Shown: piece by piece, positions 35,111-45,681 of the stretch
Position numbering within the stretch: position 1 is the first letter of the stretch
Layout of the letters: each line of letters starts with the position of its first letter
Source: an uncultured Aquimarina sp.
GTDB taxonomy: Bacteria > Bacteroidota > Bacteroidia > Flavobacteriales > Flavobacteriaceae
Length of the DNA: 64,000 bases
Assembly (NCBI GenBank): GCA_947492105.1
Contig: CANLMN010000007.1
Span: 1-64,000 of the forward strand
Direction: 5' to 3'
Translations under genes and position numbers: made by a program
The notes under the pieces: model-generated
What the model was told of the DNA's origin: nothing
The model's database searches: none
Seen by the model: only the letters and a program-made list of their open reading frames with translations

Positions 35111-36112
35111 ATGAAAAAAATAGTATCCATATTGACAATTTGCATGCTGGTAGTAAGCGGTTGTAAAGAGACAGTAGAAAAAAACGAAGGTGCTAATGCT
35201 GTTCCAGAAGGTGCAATGACCTCCTCTTCAGGAAGATTTAATCACCTTACCGTTGTTATGGAGAATGATCTATGGGAGGGTGAAGTGGGTGAGGCAGTGC
35301 GCAAACACTTGGCAGCGCCTGTGGATGGGTTGCCACAAGAAGAACCTTTATATAGCATGCGACAAATGCCAACAATAGCTTTTTCTGGTTTTGCTAGAAA
35401 AAACAGAACGTTTATTCAGATAAAAAAAGGAGATGCGACCGATGAGTTTACTATTCTGAAGAATAAATATGCAACGCCACAAGTGGGTATTGTGATTCGT
35501 GAAAAAACGAATTTGAAGATTATTGCAGTCCTAGAAAAACATCTAGAAACAATTATTGAGGCATTCAAGAAAGTAGAAATTGCAGAAAAACAAAGTGTTA
35601 TCGCCAAGTCTTTGGAAAAAATCCCAACCTTGACGTCAAAACTAAAGGTAGAGGTAAAAATCCCCTCGGCTTATAGAATAGCAAAGGAAACGGAAGATTT
35701 CTTCTGGATTCGCAAAGATATTCCGCAAGGAAGTCTCAATCTTATGATGTATGAATTGCCTTATCACACAATCGTCAAAGATTCTAATGTGGTTGGTCAG
35801 TTGATAAAGATCAGAGACTCTATTGGCGCCAAAGAGATTTTAACCGATGAGGGAGGTGTGTTTATGACAGAAGAAGCTTATGCGCCATATTTATTCGATG
35901 GAACAATAGATAATCATTATGCATATGAAATGAGAGGTACTTGGGAGGTTAAAAACAAATTTATGGCAGGCCCCTTTCTTAATTATACAATAGAGGACAA
36001 AGCAAATAATCGTCTTTTGGTCTTAGAGGGTTTTGTTTTTGCACCCTCAATAGGGAAGCGTGATTATATTTTTGAGTTAGATGCTATTATGAAATCAGCA
36101 AAACTGCTTTAG
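35111..36112 (+). CDS. DUF4837 family lipoprotein
   Basis: A 333-residue lipoprotein: MKKIVSILTICMLVVSGC has a good lipobox with Cys18. The rest is the DUF4837 domain, with GRFNHLTVVMENDLWEG, a central RIAKETEDFFWIRKDIPQG and a C-terminal YAYEMRGTWEV and FVFAPSIGKRDYIFELDAI. The family is restricted to Bacteroidota and has no known function. Its place right behind the LysM transglycosylase suggests a part in cell-wall turnover, which is inference. A terminator ends the pair. Confidence 0.85.
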   Translation: MKKIVSILTICMLVVSGCKETVEKNEGANAVPEGAMTSSSGRFNHLTVVMENDLWEGEVGEAVRKHLAAPVDGLPQEEPLYSMRQMPTIAFSGFARKNRTFIQIKKGDATDEFTILKNKYATPQVGIVIREKTNLKIIAVLEKHLETIIEAFKKVEIAEKQSVIAKSLEKIPTLTSKLKVEVKIPSAYRIAKETEDFFWIRKDIPQGSLNLMMYELPYHTIVKDSNVVGQLIKIRDSIGAKEILTDEGGVFMTEEAYAPYLFDGTIDNHYAYEMRGTWEVKNKFMAGPFLNYTIEDKANNRLLVLEGFVFAPSIGKRDYIFELDAIMKSAKLL

Positions 36113-36140
36113 TCGTTGTTAATCACGAAAAAAAGAAATT

Positions 36141-36177
36141 AAAAAAAGTGGCAAATAAGTATATTGCTACTTTTTTT
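36141..36177 (+). terminator. Terminator after the DUF4837 gene
   Basis: A 14-bp stem with one G-T type mismatch (36141-36154 and 36164-36177), AAAGTGGCAA / TTGCTACTTT, followed by C and TATAT; the 3' arm itself is a T-run. Confidence 0.75.
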
Positions 36178-36219
36178 CTATATCCAAGAACTATCATTCT
36201 GAATCTGTAAGTACTACAC

Positions 36220-38346
36220 ATGAATTGCATTAGCTACCTCAAAAATCACGTTCCTGTATCGGAAAAACAACTACAAAACACCATCAATTTATTAAACGAG
36301 GGAGCTACTATCCCTTTTATTTCTAGGTATCGAAAAGAAATGACCGGGGATTTGGATGAGGTGGTTATTGGAGCAGTTTTGAAGCATAAAACTGCTTTTG
36401 AGCAGTTAGAAAAAAGAAAAGAAAGTATTTTGCTAACAATTGAGGGGCAAGGAGTATTAACATCAGAGCTTACAAAAAAAATAAAAGAAGCCAAAACTGT
36501 TGCGGTTCTAGAAGACCTTTATCTGCCCTACAAGAAAAAACGAAAAACCAAAGCATCCGTAGCACGGGAACACGGGTTAGAGCCATTAGCAAAAATCATA
36601 TTCGAGCAGCGAGAACAGAATATAGAATTCATTGCTTCTAGGTATCTGAATAATATAATTGTCAATGAAGATTTGGCTCTTGCGGGGGCTAGGGATATCC
36701 TTGCAGAGATGATCAGTGAAAATGAAAAAGTGCGATCACAAATCAGACGTCTTTATCAACGAAAAGCTGTGATAACTGCAAAAGTAGTCAAAACGAAACA
36801 GGAGACAGAAGAGGCTCAGAAATACCAACAATATTTTGAATGGGAAGAAGTCTTGCAAAAATGTCCTTCTCATCGTCTTCTGGCAATTTTGAGAGGTCAA
36901 AATGAGGGGGTGCTCCGTGTCAAGATCTCAGTAAATGAAGAAACAGCATTGGAGCTTATAGATGAAAATATTATAAGAAGAAATAATAAGGCGTGTGCAG
37001 AGCAGTTGTTCTTGGCTATTGCAGATGCCTATAAACGACTGATAAGCCCTGCTATGGCAACAGAAGTACTCAATGAGACAAAGCAAAAGGCGGATACAGC
37101 TGCTATAGCAGTATTTGCACAAAATTTACAGCAATTATTGTTGGCAGCTCCATTGGGGCAAAAACGAATTTTGGCACTAGATCCAGGATTTAAATCCGGT
37201 TGTAAAGTAGTGTGCCTTGATGCTCAGGGTAATCTGTTGCATAATGAAAATATTTATCCACATCCACCACAAAGGGAAACTACGGCTGCTATCAAAAAAG
37301 TTCGCTCTTTGGTTAATGCGTATAAAATAGAAGCTATTGCTATTGGTAATGGTACGGCAGCAAGAGAAACGGAGTTTTTTGTCAAAAAAATCCCGTTTAA
37401 TAATCCTGTACAAGTGTATATGGTCAACGAGAGTGGTGCGTCGGTATATTCTGCCTCCAAAATAGCGCGACAAGAATTTGCAGAATATGACATTACAGTT
37501 CGGGGTGCGGTCTCTATTGGTCGTAGGTTGGCGGATCCATTGGCAGAGCTTGTCAAAATTGATCCAAAATCAATTGGAGTAGGGCAATATCAACATGACG
37601 TAGATCAAACAAGGCTCAAAGAAGAATTGGATACCGTAGTAATGAGTTGTGTCAATAATGTGGGAATTAATGTAAACACAGCAAGTGTTCCATTATTAAG
37701 TTATGTCTCAGGTATAGGGGAGAAATTGGCAGAAAATATAGTACAGTATCGCGCAGAAAACGGTCCATTACCTTCTCGCGAAACATTAAAAAAAATTCCT
37801 CGTCTAGGGAGTAAAGCATTTGAACAGGCGGCAGGTTTTTTGCGAATTACAAGTGCTGCCAACCCTTTGGATAATTCTGCAGTGCATCCAGAGCGCTATG
37901 CATTAGTTGCAAAAATGGCCAAGGATGTAGGAGTTTCTTTGTCGGATCTTATTGGAAATCAAGAAGCGATTGCAAAAATAGACTTGCAGCGCTATAGTTC
38001 AGATAGTGTAGGCTTACCAACGCTCAAGGATATTATTGCAGAGTTGGTGAAACCAGGGGTTGATCCAAGAAAATCAGTAACAGTATTTGAGTTTGATCCA
38101 AATGTAAAAACGTTGCAAGATGTCCGAGAGGGGATGAAGCTTCCGGGTATCGTGAATAATATAACTAATTTTGGGTGTTTTGTAGATATTGGGATCAAAG
38201 AGAGTGGGTTGATTCATATTTCTAAGTTAGCCAACGAATATATCAGTGATGTAAATGCTGTGGTAAAACTAAATCAACATCTGATGGTCACAGTAGTTTC
38301 TATTGATATAGATCGAAAACGTATTCAGCTTTCCTTAGTGGATTAG
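36220..38346 (+). CDS. tex: Tex family RNA-binding transcription accessory protein
   Basis: A 708-residue cytoplasmic nucleic-acid-binding protein. In order: Tex N-terminal helical domain with ISRYRKEMTGDLDE (about 35-48); a YqgF-like nuclease-fold region around 325-440 (RILALDPGFKSGCKVVCLD, YMVNESGASVYSAS); helix-hairpin-helix region (SYVSGIGEKLAENIVQYR); and a C-terminal S1 domain (PGIVNNITNFGCFVDIG ... GLIHISKLA). Slightly shorter than the E. coli protein (773) but complete. It affects transcription and stress tolerance in other bacteria. It is separated from the DUF4837 gene by a terminator and stands alone. Confidence 0.95.
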   Translation: MNCISYLKNHVPVSEKQLQNTINLLNEGATIPFISRYRKEMTGDLDEVVIGAVLKHKTAFEQLEKRKESILLTIEGQGVLTSELTKKIKEAKTVAVLEDLYLPYKKKRKTKASVAREHGLEPLAKIIFEQREQNIEFIASRYLNNIIVNEDLALAGARDILAEMISENEKVRSQIRRLYQRKAVITAKVVKTKQETEEAQKYQQYFEWEEVLQKCPSHRLLAILRGQNEGVLRVKISVNEETALELIDENIIRRNNKACAEQLFLAIADAYKRLISPAMATEVLNETKQKADTAAIAVFAQNLQQLLLAAPLGQKRILALDPGFKSGCKVVCLDAQGNLLHNENIYPHPPQRETTAAIKKVRSLVNAYKIEAIAIGNGTAARETEFFVKKIPFNNPVQVYMVNESGASVYSASKIARQEFAEYDITVRGAVSIGRRLADPLAELVKIDPKSIGVGQYQHDVDQTRLKEELDTVVMSCVNNVGINVNTASVPLLSYVSGIGEKLAENIVQYRAENGPLPSRETLKKIPRLGSKAFEQAAGFLRITSAANPLDNSAVHPERYALVAKMAKDVGVSLSDLIGNQEAIAKIDLQRYSSDSVGLPTLKDIIAELVKPGVDPRKSVTVFEFDPNVKTLQDVREGMKLPGIVNNITNFGCFVDIGIKESGLIHISKLANEYISDVNAVVKLNQHLMVTVVSIDIDRKRIQLSLVD

Positions 38347-38475
38347 GCTTTTTTATGGGGTAGTGGTCTATTTGGTAAGTATTATGGGCTTTGTTGCTTC
38401 TCAAATAATGTTATAACAGAGGGTGTTTTTTGTGTAATTTTGGTAGATGTCTAATGACTTTTTTAAATTATATTC

Positions 38476-39024
38476 ATGGAAATACGTCTAGCAGAAGTAC
38501 AGGATCTTGACGGTATAAGTCGACTTAGTAGTGCAAATCTAAAAACAACTCTTCTTAATGAAGAGGATATCAAAACCGAGGGTTATGTCACTTGGCAGTA
38601 TCCAGTGACGCTTTTGCAAAAATTGCATCAATATCATCCCAGTGTTGTGGCTTTTGCCGAGAAACAGATTGTAGGGTATGCGTTAATTGTGCTTAGAGAG
38701 GCAAGAGTTGACCATCCAGAATTTGATATGGTTTTGGATAGATTGGATCCTATTTTATATAAAGAAAAGCCACTTGGTTCTTATAACTACTACGCGATGG
38801 GGCAAGTGTGTGTGGCCAAAAATTATCGGGGAGAAGGTGTTTTTCGTAAGCTTTTTGAGACTCATAAAAAACAAATGCAAGGACAATATGAGTTTGTGGT
38901 AACCACAATTGCTGTTGGTAATTCTAGATCTATAAGGGCACATGAGGCTGTCGGGTTCAAAATCATTCATGAATTTGATGATCATTTTGGAAACTGGATT
39001 GTTGTGGTTTGGGATTGGAATTAA
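38476..39024 (+). CDS. GNAT family N-acetyltransferase
   Basis: A 182-residue acetyl-CoA-dependent acyltransferase. It begins MEIRLAEVQDLDGISRLS, has the acetyl-CoA-binding loop VAKNYRGEGVFRKLFE (a variant of Q/RxxGxG/A) at about 113-128, and ends with NSRSIRAHEAVGFKIIHEF, the normal GNAT beta5/alpha4 segment. Acceptor unknown. It lies alone between tex and atpD with no operon link. Confidence 0.85.
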   Translation: MEIRLAEVQDLDGISRLSSANLKTTLLNEEDIKTEGYVTWQYPVTLLQKLHQYHPSVVAFAEKQIVGYALIVLREARVDHPEFDMVLDRLDPILYKEKPLGSYNYYAMGQVCVAKNYRGEGVFRKLFETHKKQMQGQYEFVVTTIAVGNSRSIRAHEAVGFKIIHEFDDHFGNWIVVVWDWN

Positions 39025-39136
39025 TCAAGGCTTTGATAGTGTATTGGTTATAGTGTTTTGGAGTGTGGAAATGAGCTTAGTTTTTCCTTTCTTTAAAAAA
39101 ACAAAAAAACAACGCTAATTTTTATTTAAAAAAAGT

Positions 39137-39144
39137 TACATTTG
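39137..39144 (+). promoter_or_regulatory. -7 element TACATTTG of atpDC
   Basis: Exact match to TAnnTTTG with a GC following, about 85 bases before atpD. No good -33 box was seen. Confidence 0.5.
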
Positions 39145-39173
39145 CACCCTGAAAAAGGATCTGTTTATTATAA

Positions 39174-40736
<1,563 letters not shown>

Positions 40737-40819
40737 AATAAGTTTATAGTTTTTGGGGCCTGTATGGTGTAATATCGACATAAGTAACCCAAAGACTTGA
40801 AAACCTAGAAACGGAATAT

Positions 40820-41098
40820 ATGTATTTAGAAATCGTAACACCGGAGACTGTAGTTTTAAGCGCTGAAGTAAGTACAGTAACAGTTCCAGGGATAAATGGT
40901 GAATTCCAAATGCTGGATAATCACGCTCCTGTAGTGTCTTTACTTGGAAAAGGAAATGTGAAAATTGCAGGAACAATTCAATTGGATGAAAAAATTGCTG
41001 ATTTGTTTACCAAAGGTGAAGGTGGTCAGTGGTTGTTTCCAATAAATGGAGGTGTCATCGAAATGAAAGATAATAAAGTAATAGTGCTTTCGGATTAA
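40820..41098 (+). CDS. atpC: F1F0 ATP synthase subunit epsilon (short form)
   Basis: A 92-residue epsilon subunit of the central stalk. It has the N-terminal beta-sandwich (MYLEIVTPETVVLSAEVSTV, GEFQMLDNHAPVVSLLGKG) but lacks the C-terminal two-helix domain that inhibits ATP hydrolysis in E. coli (139 residues). Short epsilon subunits are common in Bacteroidota, so this is not a truncation event. Cotranscribed with atpD and ended by a strong terminator. Confidence 0.95.
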   Translation: MYLEIVTPETVVLSAEVSTVTVPGINGEFQMLDNHAPVVSLLGKGNVKIAGTIQLDEKIADLFTKGEGGQWLFPINGGVIEMKDNKVIVLSD

Positions 41099-41120
41099 GA
41101 AAAGTACATTTTATAAAATG

Positions 41121-41162
41121 AAAAACCCTCAAAGTTTAAGTCAAACTTTGAGGGTTTTTTTA
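41121..41162 (+). terminator. Terminator after atpC
   Basis: A perfect 17-bp stem (41121-41137 and 41143-41159) with core CCCTCAAAG, a 5-base loop and a T-run. Confidence 0.94.
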
Positions 41163-41201
41163 TAGAATTGTTTTTTGTCTTTCGTTTTTCCTGTTCAATT
41201 A

Positions 41202-41358
41202 CATCAGTTAAAATGTAATTGTCGGCTAAAATAATTGAACTATTTTTTGATAGTTTGAACTATAAAATTCAAGCATAGCTGTGGCTACGATTTAATTCTC
41301 TAGTGAAAAAATAGTAGAAGAAGCTAATTTCTAGCTTGTTATTGTTTCTTAAATGGTG
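41202..41358 (+). repeat. Family A palindromic repeat with TTA direct repeats
   Basis: A 157-bp copy: CATCAGTTAAAATGTAATTG at the left, CTATAAAATTC, AAGCATAGCTGTGGCTACGA in the middle and TTCTTAAATGGTG at the right. TTA precedes (41199-41201) and follows (41359-41361). Confidence 0.78.
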
Positions 41359-41466
41359 TTAAGTGCTAAGTAGTTGTATTGATAATTAGACTTCAGGTTT
41401 ATAGGATCTCAAAAGTTCAATTCGGTAGTATTGTCGTATTTTGAGGCTATTATAAGATATACTAGG

Positions 41467-42552
41467 TTAGTTTTTCTTTAAACGAGCCTTTTCGTTTCTT
41501 TCGATAGAATGTCCAGGTCTGCTCCATTTTGGTTTTTCGCCCAGAGCTTGATATTGCGAATCCGAAGCTTCTACAGTTTCTGGTTGCGCTTTTTTTACAA
41601 AAGGTTTTTGCGGGGTTACTCCTAGTAGTTTAAAAAGTTCCATATCCTGATGTACATCAGGATTAGGGGTTGTTAGTAGTTTGTCTCCGGCAAAAATAGA
41701 ATTAGCTCCTGCAAAGAAACACATTGTTTGTCCCTCTTGGCTCATTTCAGTTCGTCCTGCAGAAAGGCGCACTTGCGTTTGTGGCATAACAATACGGGTG
41801 GTGGCTACCATTCTTATCATATCCCAGATCGGAATTGTTTGTTGTTCCTCTAGTGGTGTTCCTTCTACGGCTACTAAGGCGTTAATAGGAACAGATTCAG
41901 GTTGTGGATCTAGGGTTGCCAAGGCTACAAGCATTCCTGCACGATCTTCTACTTTTTCTCCCATTCCGATAATCCCTCCGCTACAAACTGTTACATTGGT
42001 TTTGCGAACATTGGCAATTGTTTCTAGTCGGTCTTCAAAACCTCTTGTAGAAATGACCTCTTTGTAGTATTCTTCTGAGGAGTCTAGGTTGTGGTTATAG
42101 GCATATAATCCAGCTTCAGCCAAACGTTGCGCTTGATTTTCGGTAATCATACCAAGAGTGCAACAAACTTCCATGTCAAGTTTGTTGATGGTACGTACCA
42201 TTTCCAAAACATCGTCAAACTCCTGTCCATCCTTTACATTACGCCATGCAGCGCCCATGCAAACACGGGAACTTCCAGAGGCCTTTGCGCGTAACGCTTG
42301 TGCTTTGACTTGTTGTACACTCATCAAATCATTGTTCTCTAGGTCGGTATGATATCTGGCTGCCTGTGGGCAATAGCCGCAATCTTCTGGACATCCTCCA
42401 GTTTTGATGGATAGCAAAGTAGACACTTGAACGGTGTTAGGATCATGATGTTGTCTATGGACTGTTGCGGCTTCATAAAGCAATTCCATCATCGGTTTGT
42501 TGTAGATCTCTAATATTTCTTCTTGGGTCCAGTTATGTCGTGTGGTACTCAT
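41467..42552 (-). CDS. bioB: Biotin synthase
   Basis: Radical-SAM enzyme that inserts sulfur into dethiobiotin, 361 residues. The 4Fe-4S cluster cysteines are Cys54, Cys58 and Cys61 in GGCPEDCGYCPQ; the 2Fe-2S ligands include Cys in SSRVCMGAAWR, EVCCTLGM and VTVCSGGIIGMGE, with Arg in QVRLSAGRTEM. The C-terminal 50 residues (TPQKPFVKKAQPETVEASD and onward) are a basic tail longer than in E. coli. No other biotin gene is adjacent. It depends on the SUF system encoded in the same window. Confidence 0.97.
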   Translation of the reverse strand: MSTTRHNWTQEEILEIYNKPMMELLYEAATVHRQHHDPNTVQVSTLLSIKTGGCPEDCGYCPQAARYHTDLENNDLMSVQQVKAQALRAKASGSSRVCMGAAWRNVKDGQEFDDVLEMVRTINKLDMEVCCTLGMITENQAQRLAEAGLYAYNHNLDSSEEYYKEVISTRGFEDRLETIANVRKTNVTVCSGGIIGMGEKVEDRAGMLVALATLDPQPESVPINALVAVEGTPLEEQQTIPIWDMIRMVATTRIVMPQTQVRLSAGRTEMSQEGQTMCFFAGANSIFAGDKLLTTPNPDVHQDMELFKLLGVTPQKPFVKKAQPETVEASDSQYQALGEKPKWSRPGHSIERNEKARLKKN

Positions 42553-42756
42553 GTGTTTGCTATCTCTTAGTTCAGTTGAACTTATGTTTTTTCAAAAATG
42601 CTTGATTTAGTAGTTGCGATAAATACAAGTTTTTTGCTTTTAATTCCGTAGAATATAGTAAAAAAGCAAAGAAAGAAATATTTATTGTGTCGACAAATGC
42701 TATATAGCAGTTTTGGCTCAATAAGTCGAGTTCAAAAATACTTCTTTTAATGTTGA

Positions 42757-42800
42757 ATTCATAATCTATAGGCTGGTAGATTATGAATGCTATTTTTTTT
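42757..42800 (+). terminator. Orphan Rho-independent-like hairpin
   Basis: A perfect 12-bp stem ATTCATAATCTA / TAGATTATGAAT (42757-42768 and 42777-42788), loop 8, followed by GCTATTTTTTTTT on the plus strand. No plus-strand gene ends upstream, so it may close an unrecognised small RNA. Confidence 0.5.
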
Positions 42801-43201
42801 TGAGCAAAAAAAATAGCAAGGCTACTGTTGCGGGTGTTTTTTTGTAGGGTTATGATGTTGTAGAATTAGTTTTTTACCATACTAGCAGTATTTCGAATCA
42901 GGGTATAGAAAAAACTATAGTAGAAATGAAGTGCTTGGGGGGTATATTGTATTTATTGGATGTTTTGGTATGATTGGATCGTGTTTGGTTTTAGAAGTGT
43001 TTATGAAAATTGGTAAGGGTATCTGTGTTTATGTAGTATAGGTTTTTTTGAATATTAACTTTTTGATTAACAATATTTTGATTTCGATTCTGTGTCTTTT
43101 TGTAGCGGTATTAGAAGGCTTGTTAGTGGGCTGAAGATTTTGTCGATTGTTCCCTGTTTTATTATAATGTAAGGTTCTATGGTAAAAAGCAACTTATGTA
43201 G

Positions 43202-43209
43202 TATATTTG
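43202..43209 (+). promoter_or_regulatory. -7 element TATATTTG of the sufABCD operon
   Basis: Exact TAnnTTTG match followed by C, 25 bases ahead of sufA. No clear -33 element. Confidence 0.55.
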
Positions 43210-43234
43210 CATGTAAAATTTAAGCAAAACAGTT

Positions 43235-43564
43235 ATGATTAAAGTTTCTGACACAGCGAGAAAAAAAGTCGTTGAAATGATGACGGATGATGGGTACGAT
43301 GTCACCAAAGATTTTATTCGTGTAGGAGTAAAGAGTGGAGGATGTTCTGGGTTGTCTTATGATTTGAAGTTCGACAAGATTAAGGTTGACGAAGATAAAG
43401 TTTTTGAAGATAATGGAGTCAAAATCATTGTAGACAAAAAGAGTTTTCTATACCTAATTGGAACTACATTAGAGTATTCTGGTGGATTGAACGGGACGGG
43501 ATTTGTTTTTAATAACCCCAATGCGCAACGTACTTGTGGTTGTGGCGAGAGTTTTTCTTTATAA
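43235..43564 (+). CDS. sufA: A-type iron-sulfur carrier (SufA/IscA family)
   Basis: A 109-residue A-type carrier that receives clusters from SufBCD and passes them to apoproteins. The three ligand cysteines are Cys37 in SGGCSGLSYDL, and Cys101 and Cys103 in RTCGCGESFSL, the classic spacing. It heads the sufA-sufB-lipoprotein-sufC-sufD run; sufB follows after about 100 bases. Confidence 0.93.
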   Translation: MIKVSDTARKKVVEMMTDDGYDVTKDFIRVGVKSGGCSGLSYDLKFDKIKVDEDKVFEDNGVKIIVDKKSFLYLIGTTLEYSGGLNGTGFVFNNPNAQRTCGCGESFSL

Positions 43565-43668
43565 ATGTAATACAAGAATAACATATGGATATCCATTCTG
43601 TGGATATGAATCAAAAACAACAACAACTTAAAACAGTATCACATCAAACAATTGATATATTAAAAGTA

Positions 43669-45114
43669 ATGGCATATACAGAAGATGATTTAAAAAAGGA
43701 ATTAGAGACCAAAGAATATGAATACGGTTTTTATACAGATATAGAATCTGATACCTTTCCGGTGGGATTGAATGAAGAAATTGTGCGTGCTATTTCCAAG
43801 AAGAAGGAAGAACCTGAGTGGATGACCGAATGGAGATTAGAAGCTTTTAAGGTTTGGGTGGCCATGGAGGAGCCTGAATGGGCAAATGTAAAATATGAAA
43901 AACCAAATTTTCAAGACATTTCATATTATTCGGCGCCGAATAAAAAACCGAAGTATGACAGTATTGATGATGTAGATCCAGAGTTGTTGGATACCTTCAA
44001 AAGACTCGGTATTTCGCTAGACGAGCAAAAAAAACTAGCTGGTGTTGCCGTTGATATTGTTATGGATTCTGTTTCTGTAGCGACAACTTTTAAGAAAACC
44101 TTAGCAGAGAAAGGTATTATTTTTTGTTCTATTTCTGAAGCGATTAAGGAGCATTCAGAGTTAGTTAAGAAGTATATTGGAAGTGTAGTGCCTACAAAAG
44201 ACAATTTTTATGCAGCATTGAATTCTGCTGTATTCAGTGATGGTTCTTTTTGTTACATACCAAAGGGTGTTCGTTGTCCAATGGAGCTTTCGACATATTT
44301 TAGAATTAATCAAGCTGGTACAGGGCAGTTTGAGCGTACATTGGTTATTGCAGATGAGGGGAGCTATGTGAGTTACCTAGAGGGGTGTACTGCGCCATCT
44401 AGGGATGAGAATCAATTGCATGCAGCGGTCGTAGAGCTTATTGCATTGGATGATGCAGAGATCAAATATTCCACGGTACAAAATTGGTATCCTGGTAATG
44501 CAGAGGGTAAAGGAGGAGTATTTAATTTCGTTACCAAAAGAGGTATTTGTGAGAAAAATGCCAAAATATCATGGACACAAGTAGAAACTGGCTCTGCAGT
44601 GACATGGAAATATCCTTCATGCGTATTGAAAGGAGATAACTCTGTGGGAGAATTTTACTCTATAGCGGTGACCAATAATTACCAGCAAGCAGATACTGGT
44701 ACAAAAATGATTCACCTAGGAAAAAACACTAAGAGTACTATTATTTCAAAAGGAATATCGGCAGGAAAATCGCAAAATAGTTATAGAGGATTAGTACAAA
44801 TAAATAGTCGAGCAAAAAATGCACGTAACTTCTCTCAGTGTGATTCTCTCTTAATGGGGAATGACTGTGGAGCACATACTTTTCCATATATCGAAGCAAA
44901 GAACAAAACGGCACAAATAGAACACGAGGCTACAACCAGTAAAATAGGCGAAGATCAAATATTTTATTGTAATCAACGTGGGATTGATACCGAAAAAGCA
45001 ATTGCGTTGATTGTAAATGGTTTTAGTAAAGAGGTGTTGAATAAATTGCCGATGGAGTTTGCTGTAGAAGCGCAAAAGCTATTGGAAATTAGTCTAGAAG
45101 GTTCGGTGGGATAA
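43669..45114 (+). CDS. sufB: Fe-S cluster scaffold protein SufB
   Basis: Main scaffold of the SufBC2D complex on which Fe-S clusters form, 481 residues from Met at 43669 ([20 protein letters not shown]). The frame stays open up to an ATG at 43585, but the extra 28 residues are not family-like, and 481 is the normal length. Marks include [20 protein letters not shown] with the conserved Cys, [20 protein letters not shown] (second Cys region) and [16 protein letters not shown] at the end. It lies in the sufA-sufD run, followed by an unexpected lipoprotein gene. Confidence 0.96.
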   Translation: MAYTEDDLKKELETKEYEYGFYTDIESDTFPVGLNEEIVRAISKKKEEPEWMTEWRLEAFKVWVAMEEPEWANVKYEKPNFQDISYYSAPNKKPKYDSIDDVDPELLDTFKRLGISLDEQKKLAGVAVDIVMDSVSVATTFKKTLAEKGIIFCSISEAIKEHSELVKKYIGSVVPTKDNFYAALNSAVFSDGSFCYIPKGVRCPMELSTYFRINQAGTGQFERTLVIADEGSYVSYLEGCTAPSRDENQLHAAVVELIALDDAEIKYSTVQNWYPGNAEGKGGVFNFVTKRGICEKNAKISWTQVETGSAVTWKYPSCVLKGDNSVGEFYSIAVTNNYQQADTGTKMIHLGKNTKSTIISKGISAGKSQNSYRGLVQINSRAKNARNFSQCDSLLMGNDCGAHTFPYIEAKNKTAQIEHEATTSKIGEDQIFYCNQRGIDTEKAIALIVNGFSKEVLNKLPMEFAVEAQKLLEISLEGSVG

Positions 45115-45154
45115 TATTTAAAAATAAACAAATCAATAACCAACTAATATTTTT

Positions 45155-45616
45155 ATGAAAAATCTGTTTTTTATCTGTCTTCTAACAATCGCTGTTGTTG
45201 GATGTAAAAAAGAAACAAAGAAAGGAACTCCAGAATTATTCCGTGGAGAATTCATTTATACAGCAGATGCTGCTGTTCTCAAAGGCGAAGACTATATCTA
45301 TGGGGTAGCACTCGATGCAAAAGCCGAAGAGTTAGCCAAAAAGGTAGAACCGCTAAAAAGAGAGGATTTTGATATGGTGCCAGTCGTTATTATGGCAATC
45401 AAAAAACCAAATCCTAATGAAGAAGGATGGGAAGAGATTCTAGAAATTGTAGAAATAGTTGGTGTCACGGAACCTACCAGTGATTTGGCAACCAAAATTA
45501 ATACGAATAAAGATGGTGAAGAAGGTGGAGAGAATCTATTGTCATTGCCTCCAGAACCAGAAAAACCGCCTGTTATAGAAGAGTCAGAGAGTGATCACAG
45601 TAGTCATAATCACTAA
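45155..45616 (+). CDS. Small lipoprotein within the suf operon, His-rich tail
   Basis: A 153-residue lipoprotein of unknown function. MKNLFFICLLTIAVVGC has a clear lipobox with Cys17. Residues 28-110 look like a small beta-rich domain (FRGEFIYTADAAVLKGEDYI, DFDMVPVVIMAIKKPNP, EILEIVEIVGV), possibly OB-like. The C-terminus is proline- and acid-rich and ends DHSSHNH, a possible metal-binding tail. It sits between sufB and sufC, 40 and 65 bases away, so it is cotranscribed with a cytoplasmic pathway though it is anchored in the envelope. This is not a standard SUF gene. Confidence 0.72.
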   Translation: MKNLFFICLLTIAVVGCKKETKKGTPELFRGEFIYTADAAVLKGEDYIYGVALDAKAEELAKKVEPLKREDFDMVPVVIMAIKKPNPNEEGWEEILEIVEIVGVTEPTSDLATKINTNKDGEEGGENLLSLPPEPEKPPVIEESESDHSSHNH

Positions 45617-45681
45617 TTATGATTATTATGAGTGACGGTATAATTATATAGTAGCAATTAAATTAAGATAACATTCAAATT

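Larger units (their letters stand above)
41099..41466. other. Intergenic region with atpC terminator and a family A repeat
   Basis: A 368-bp region between convergent atpC and bioB. The terminator at 41121-41162 and the family A element at 41202-41358 fill most of it; no gene is seen. Confidence 0.75.
42553..43234. other. Long intergenic region between bioB and sufA with an orphan hairpin
   Basis: A 682-bp divergent spacer with no acceptable open frame. It contains a terminator-like hairpin on the plus strand at 42757-42800 and the sufA promoter box at 43202-43209. None of the repeat families was recognised here. Confidence 0.65.

Noticed and set aside
43585-43668. An earlier start for sufB
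   Set aside because: The extra 28 residues are outside the conserved SufB sequence, and the later start gives the normal 481 residues.
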